A stretch of DNA of 64,000 bases from Streptomyces sp. VRA16 Mangrove soil (GTDB lineage Bacteria; Actinomycetota; Actinomycetes; Streptomycetales; Streptomycetaceae). The stretch covers positions 248,001 through 312,000 of the forward strand of contig NZ_JAFVLN010000001.1 of NCBI RefSeq assembly GCF_017377775.1, in the 5' to 3' direction. The translations under genes were made by a program, and so were the position numbers. Under the pieces are notes generated by a model. It saw only the letters and a program-made list of their open reading frames with translations. It was not told the DNA's origin and did not search any database. Shown here in pieces: positions 60,040 through 64,000 of this stretch (positions are counted from its first letter, which is position 1; each line of letters begins with the position of its first letter).

Positions 60040-61709
60040 ACCCGCACCACCCTGCCCGTACCGGCGGACAGGTCCTGATCGACCAGCTCACCGCGCACGG
60101 CGCCGACACCGTCTACGGCGTGCCCGGCGAGAGCTACCTCGCCGCGCTCGACGCCCTGCACGACGCCCCGGTCCGCATGGTGGTGTGCCGCCACGAGGGT
60201 GGCGCCGCCTACATGGCCGAGGCGCACGGCAAGCTCACCGGGCGCCCCGGGATCTGCTTCACCACCCGGGGCCCCGGCGCCACCAACGCCCTGGTCGCCC
60301 TGCACACCGCCCACCAGGACGCCACCCCGCTGATCCTCTTCATCGGCCTCGTCCCGCGCGACCACACCGACCGGCACTCCTTCCAGGAGCTGGACCTGCG
60401 CGGCACGTTCGGCGCCAGCGCCAAGCTCGTCGAGACCATCGAGGACGCCGCCCGCATCCCCGAGTACGTCGCCCGCGCCTTCGCCGTCGCGTGCAGCGGA
60501 CGCCCGGGACCCGTGGTCATCGGCCTGCCCGAGGACATGCTGACGGATGTCGTGCACGTCGCCGATGTGCGGCCCCTGCCGGTTCCGGACGGAGGGGTCG
60601 CACCCGCCGAACTCGACCGGTTCGAGAGCCTGCTGGCGGATGCCGAACGGCCGCTCGTCGTCCTCGGCGGCAGCCGCTGGACGCCTGCCGCCCGCGCCGA
60701 CCTCCGGGCCTGGGCCGAGGCGTGGTCGCTGCCCGTCGCCGTCGACTTCCGCTGCCAGGACCTCTACGACAACGAGGCCGAGCAGTACGTCGGCCACCTC
60801 GGCTACGGCCGCGACGACCGGCTCGCCGCACGCCTGCGCACCGCCGACCTGCTGATCACCGTCGGCGCCGCGCCCGGCGACGTGACGACCGACGGCTTCA
60901 CGCTCCTGCCGCACGACGGCACCGGGCCGCGCCTGGTGCAGGTGCTCCCCGAGGCCCAGCCCCCGGGCGTCCTCCACCCCGCCGCACTGACCCTGCTCGC
61001 CGCCCCCGAGGCGTTCGGCACGGCCGTGCGTACCCTGCGCCCCGCCGGGCCCGTGCCCTGGGCGCTGCGCACCAAGCAGGACCGGGCCGCGCACCTCGCC
61101 TTCCGTACCCCGGCGCCCGATGCCGACCCGCTCGACCTCGGCGCGGTCTTCGCCGCCCTCGACGCCGCGCTGCCCGCCGACGCCGTCGTCACCTTCGGCG
61201 CGGGCAACCACGCCATCTGGGCCCAGCGGTTCCTCACGTACCGCGACGGCGGACGCCAACTCGCCCCGCGCAACGGTTCGATGGGCTACGGCATCCCCGC
61301 CGCCGTGGCCGCCGCGCTCGCCCACCCGGGTCGCCGCGTCGTCTCGATCGCGGGCGACGGCTGCTTTCTGATGAACGGTCAGGAACTTGCCACCGCGGTC
61401 GCCGAGGGCGCCGCCCCGCTGATCCTCGTACTGAACAACGCGCAGTACGGCACCATCCGCCAGCACCAGGAGCAGGCCTACCCCGGCCGGGTCAGTGGGA
61501 CCGCCCTCGGCAACCCCGACTTCGCCGCCTACGCCCGCGCCTTCGGTGCCCACGGCGAGACCGTCACCGCCACCGACGCGTTCGGGCCCGCCCTGGAGCG
61601 CGCCCTGGCCTGCGGCACGGCCGCCCTCATCGAACTGAAGGTGACCGACGGGCGGCTCGCCCCCGGCATCACCGTCGCCGACCTGCGCAAGGAGACCGCC
61701 GGTGTCTGA
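60036..61709 (+). CDS. Thiamine-diphosphate-dependent decarboxylase/acetolactate-synthase-like enzyme
   Basis: This 557-residue ThDP enzyme has PYR-domain VYGVPGESYLAALDAL, catalytic Glu in VVCRHEGGAAYMAEA, a central domain, and PP-domain ThDP binding from AGDGCFLMNGQEL to LNNAQYGTIRQHQ. The position before an aldehyde dehydrogenase suggests a 2-oxo acid decarboxylase releasing an aldehyde, as AruI does with 2-ketoarginine in Pseudomonas; that specificity is inference. No regulatory subunit gene is present, which argues against true acetolactate synthase. It overlaps the next gene by 8 bp. Confidence 0.9.
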   Translation: MNPHHPARTGGQVLIDQLTAHGADTVYGVPGESYLAALDALHDAPVRMVVCRHEGGAAYMAEAHGKLTGRPGICFTTRGPGATNALVALHTAHQDATPLILFIGLVPRDHTDRHSFQELDLRGTFGASAKLVETIEDAARIPEYVARAFAVACSGRPGPVVIGLPEDMLTDVVHVADVRPLPVPDGGVAPAELDRFESLLADAERPLVVLGGSRWTPAARADLRAWAEAWSLPVAVDFRCQDLYDNEAEQYVGHLGYGRDDRLAARLRTADLLITVGAAPGDVTTDGFTLLPHDGTGPRLVQVLPEAQPPGVLHPAALTLLAAPEAFGTAVRTLRPAGPVPWALRTKQDRAAHLAFRTPAPDADPLDLGAVFAALDAALPADAVVTFGAGNHAIWAQRFLTYRDGGRQLAPRNGSMGYGIPAAVAAALAHPGRRVVSIAGDGCFLMNGQELATAVAEGAAPLILVLNNAQYGTIRQHQEQAYPGRVSGTALGNPDFAAYARAFGAHGETVTATDAFGPALERALACGTAALIELKVTDGRLAPGITVADLRKETAGV

Positions 61710-63132
61710 CCTCGCCCTGCACAACATCGTCGACGGCCGCACCGTCGAGGTCGCCGACCGCATGGAGCTGACCGATCCGGCCACCGAAGAGGTCTACGGC
61801 ACCGCGCCCCGCTCGGCGCCGGCCGACGTGGACACCGCGGTCGACGCCGCCCGCCGGGCCCTGCCCGCCTGGCGGCGGAGCACCCCGGCCCGACGGCAGG
61901 AGGCCCTGCTGCGCCTCGCCGACCTCGTGATCGAGCACGCGGACGCGCTCCTCGACGCCGAGATCCGCGGCACGGGCAAGCCGCGCGAGACCACTCGCAC
62001 AGTCGAAATCCTGCGCGGAGCCGACCAGTTGAGGTTCTTCGCGGGCGCGGCACGCGTTCTGGAAGGCGTCGCGGCCGGGGAGTACGCGGAGGGACACACC
62101 TCGTACGTGCGCCGCGAGCCGGTGGGCGTCGTCGCCCAAGTCACCCCATGGAACTACCCGTTCATGATGGCGGTGTGGAAGCTCGGCCCCGCCCTCGCCG
62201 CCGGGAACACCGTCGTCCTCAAGCCGTCCGACACCACTCCCTGGTCGACGGTCTTGCTCGGCGAACTCGCCCAGCGGGCCTTTCCGCCCGGCGTCGTGAA
62301 CATCGTCTGCGGCGACCGTGACACGGGCCGCGCCCTCGTCGCCCACCCGGACGTCGACATGGTCGCCATCACCGGCAGCACCCGGGCCGGCTCCGAGGTG
62401 ATGGCGCAGGCGGCGCGCGACGTCAAGAATGTCCACCTCGAACTCGGCGGCAAGGCGCCGGCGATCGTCTTCGCGGACGTCGACCCGGTCCGCACGGCCG
62501 AGGCTCTCGCCGACGCGGCCTTCTTCAACGCAGGACAGGACTGCACCGCGGTCACCCGCGTCCTCGTCCAACGAGAAGTCCACGACGCGGTGTTGAAGGC
62601 GCTGGTGGAGGCGGCGCGCGCCAGGTCGGCCGGAGGCCCGGACGAGGACGGTGTCTTCCACGGTCCGCTCAACAGCGCGGCCCACGCGGCCCGCGTCGCC
62701 TCCGTCATCGCGGGCCTCCCCGGGCACGCCAAGGTCGAGACGGGTGGCGCCCGCCTCGACCGGCCCGGCTACTTCTTCCCGCCCACCGTGATCTCCGGCG
62801 TCCACCAGGACGACGACGTGGTCCAGGGAGAGATCTTCGGCCCCGTGATCACCGTCCAGCCCTTCGACACGGAGGACGAGGCGCTCGCCCTGGCGTGTGG
62901 CGTCGACCTCGGGCTCGCCTCCAGTGTCTGGACCGCGGACCTGGCCCGTGCCATGCGCGTCAGTGCCGAACTCGACTTCGGCTGCGTCTGGCTCAACTGC
63001 CATCAGGTCATCCCCGCCGAGATGCCCCACGGCGGATTCAAGCAGTCCGGGATCGGCCGGGATCTGAGCCGGTACGGACTGGACGACTACACCAGGGTCA
63101 AGCACGTCATGGCGGCACACGCCAAACCCTGA
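61702..63132 (+). CDS. Aldehyde dehydrogenase, PatD/gamma-aminobutyraldehyde dehydrogenase-like
   Basis: This 476-residue ALDH starts at GTG 61702. It has VTPWNYPFMMAVWKLGPALA, catalytic Glu247 in LELGGKAPAIV, catalytic Cys281 in NAGQDCTAVTRV, and a C-terminal MPHGGFKQSGIGRDLSRYGL with DDYTRVKHVM, a tail characteristic of PatD/YdcW-type aminobutyraldehyde dehydrogenases. These oxidise 4-carbon amino- or guanidino-aldehydes. It is the last gene of the operon. Confidence 0.93.
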   Translation: MSDLALHNIVDGRTVEVADRMELTDPATEEVYGTAPRSAPADVDTAVDAARRALPAWRRSTPARRQEALLRLADLVIEHADALLDAEIRGTGKPRETTRTVEILRGADQLRFFAGAARVLEGVAAGEYAEGHTSYVRREPVGVVAQVTPWNYPFMMAVWKLGPALAAGNTVVLKPSDTTPWSTVLLGELAQRAFPPGVVNIVCGDRDTGRALVAHPDVDMVAITGSTRAGSEVMAQAARDVKNVHLELGGKAPAIVFADVDPVRTAEALADAAFFNAGQDCTAVTRVLVQREVHDAVLKALVEAARARSAGGPDEDGVFHGPLNSAAHAARVASVIAGLPGHAKVETGGARLDRPGYFFPPTVISGVHQDDDVVQGEIFGPVITVQPFDTEDEALALACGVDLGLASSVWTADLARAMRVSAELDFGCVWLNCHQVIPAEMPHGGFKQSGIGRDLSRYGLDDYTRVKHVMAAHAKP

Positions 63133-63288
63133 GCGGCGAAGGCGAGTTGGGCTCCAGGGCCCCGGCCGTTCCGTCTGCGCGCCGTCGCAATGATCCGCGT
63201 ACCCGTCGATCCGCTGCGCGTGGGAAGCGTGATGCGTACGATCGATCGGAGGTTCGCGTCATGTCGGCGCGCACGGGGGAGGTCGGTC

Positions 63289-63783
63289 GTGTCGGATCCG
63301 TTGTCCTCGCTCGCCCTGACCGGAGCAAGCACGATCGTGACGGCCATGGCGACCACCGCGTGGGAGTCCGCGCGCGATCGGGTCGTTGCGGTCTTCCGCC
63401 GGCACAGCGGCGGAGCCGGGGAACAGGGCGCCCCGGAACGGAGCCAGGTCTACCTGGAGTTGGAGGCGAGCGCCGCCCAACTCCGGGACGCCGCCGACCC
63501 GGAGGCCGCCCGGCAGGAGTTGCAGCGCCGATGGCAGTGGCTGCTGGAAGCCCTGCTGCGGGCCAGCCCGGACGCCGTCGAGGAACTGCGCGCGCTGACC
63601 GAAGAGGTCGGACGACGACACCGGGACGCCTCACCCCGTTGGAACCAGAGCGTGGTGGCCAGGGACGGCGGTTCGGCGTTCGGGGCCCTGGGGCCGGGGG
63701 CCGGCGTGCACGTTCACTACCACGGCGTGCCGGAACCGCCCGCGGCGGGACGTCCCGGGGAGCGGGGCGAGTCGGACTCGTGA
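63289..63783 (+). CDS. Small helical protein coupled to a STAND-type NTPase gene
   Basis: About 164 residues from GTG 63289, which follows GGGGGAGG. Residues ~8-35 are a weakly hydrophobic Ala/Thr-rich helix (LALTGASTIVTAMATTAWES). Then come a charged helical region rich in Glu/Arg (YLELEASAAQLRDAADPEAA) and a low-complexity tail with HVHYHGVPEPP. Such proteins commonly precede AAA/TPR effector genes in Streptomyces. The stop overlaps the next GTG, indicating translational coupling. Confidence 0.7.
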   Translation: MSDPLSSLALTGASTIVTAMATTAWESARDRVVAVFRRHSGGAGEQGAPERSQVYLELEASAAQLRDAADPEAARQELQRRWQWLLEALLRASPDAVEELRALTEEVGRRHRDASPRWNQSVVARDGGSAFGALGPGAGVHVHYHGVPEPPAAGRPGERGESDS

Positions 63784-64000
63784 ACCAGTCGGTACATGCC
63801 GAGAACGGGTTCGCCTACGGCGTGGTCGGCGCGGACATCCACGTGTTCGGGGACGGCGTCCCCGTCTACCTCCTCCAGCGCTGGCAGCCCCTCGCGACGC
63901 CGGACGACGCGTTCTTGCGGGACGTGCCCAGTCGTATGCTCAACGCCCGTTTCCGAGTGGTGGAGTTCACCGGGCGCGCCGCCGAACTGTCCTCGCTCCA
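63780..64000 (+). CDS. N-terminus of a probable STAND-family NTPase (truncated by window end)
   Basis: GTG 63780 overlaps the previous stop. The 73 visible residues read FAYGVVGADIHVFGDGVPVY, then a LRDVPSRMLNARFRVV segment and VEFTGRAAELSSL. This is the standard opening of actinobacterial NB-ARC/AAA-TPR proteins, where FTGRxxEL leads into the ATPase domain. The Walker A motif would lie just beyond the window. Confidence 0.65.
   Translation, partial: MNQSVHAENGFAYGVVGADIHVFGDGVPVYLLQRWQPLATPDDAFLRDVPSRMLNARFRVVEFTGRAAELSSL

Noticed and set aside
60036..61709. Calling the ThDP enzyme acetolactate synthase (ilvB)
   Set aside because: No ilvN/ilvC neighbour; the operon context favours a 2-oxo acid decarboxylase. 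Kept as a generic ThDP enzyme.
1..64000. Search for tRNA, rRNA, insertion sequences, prophage or attachment sites
   Set aside because: No cloverleaf-flanking CCA ends, rRNA-like stretches, transposase or integrase motifs were recognised by reading; small RNAs cannot be excluded.

Overview
The window is very GC-rich, with GTG starts, strong third-position GC bias, and Streptomyces-type families: large LuxR/LAL ATPase regulators, an XRE-NB-ARC-TPR regulator, an MmyB-like XRE regulator, an SsgA-like protein, a WhiB-like protein and PucR. It is almost certainly chromosomal DNA of a Streptomyces or close relative. I see no rRNA, tRNA, IS element, prophage or CRISPR array.

Layout. 0-5 kb: the 3' end of an alpha/beta hydrolase, a LAL regulator, a HAD hydrolase, a decayed luciferase-like oxidoreductase remnant and a TetR gene. 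5-17 kb: a DHA2 efflux pump divergent from that TetR, a Bax-inhibitor-like membrane protein, an MmyB-like XRE regulator, a secreted alpha/beta hydrolase, a creatininase-family amidohydrolase, an exported epoxide-hydrolase-like protein, a second TetR divergent from an aldehyde dehydrogenase, and two SDRs. 17-36 kb: Ohr-type peroxide protein, GDSL lipase, VOC protein, flavin disulfide reductase, an MsrP/YedY-like molybdoenzyme with a cytochrome b partner, tannase-family esterase, P450, a second Bax-inhibitor-like protein, the XRE-NB-ARC-TPR regulator, SRPBCC protein plus SDR, PoxB-like pyruvate oxidase and a second DHA2 pump. This stretch reads as a detoxification/electrophile-stress region. It is tied together by short operators that recur in front of unrelated enzymes. 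36-41 kb: two response regulators, a CHASE3-HAMP NarL-type histidine kinase, an HdeD-like membrane protein, an SsgA-like and a WhiB-like protein. 41-50 kb: two convergent LAL regulators, an alpha/beta hydrolase, TetR and an atypical SDR. 50-53 kb: ankyrin protein, catalase and FKBP.

53.4-63.1 kb is the most distinctive system. A PucR-type regulator is divergent from a tightly coupled six-gene operon: fused urease gamma-beta, a divergent urease alpha, a YtcJ-like amidohydrolase, an MHS-type transporter, a thiamine-diphosphate decarboxylase-like enzyme and a PatD-like aldehyde dehydrogenase. No urease maturation genes lie in the window. The gene set suggests uptake and stepwise breakdown of a guanidino- or ureido-compound rather than simple urea hydrolysis; that is inference. 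The window ends in the start of a probable STAND-type NTPase coupled to a small helical protein.

Shared control signals give the region coherence. (1) A 21-bp dyad GTCACC-N9-GGTGAC occurs as 40-42-bp-spaced pairs before the secreted hydrolase, Ohr and SRPBCC genes, and singly before tannase and Bax-inhibitor genes. (2) A second motif, ACCGTCARRTGACTGATG, precedes three other genes. (3) The two TetR genes share a nearly identical 316-bp 5' half, and each faces a copy of an AAGTGCTACA-type site.
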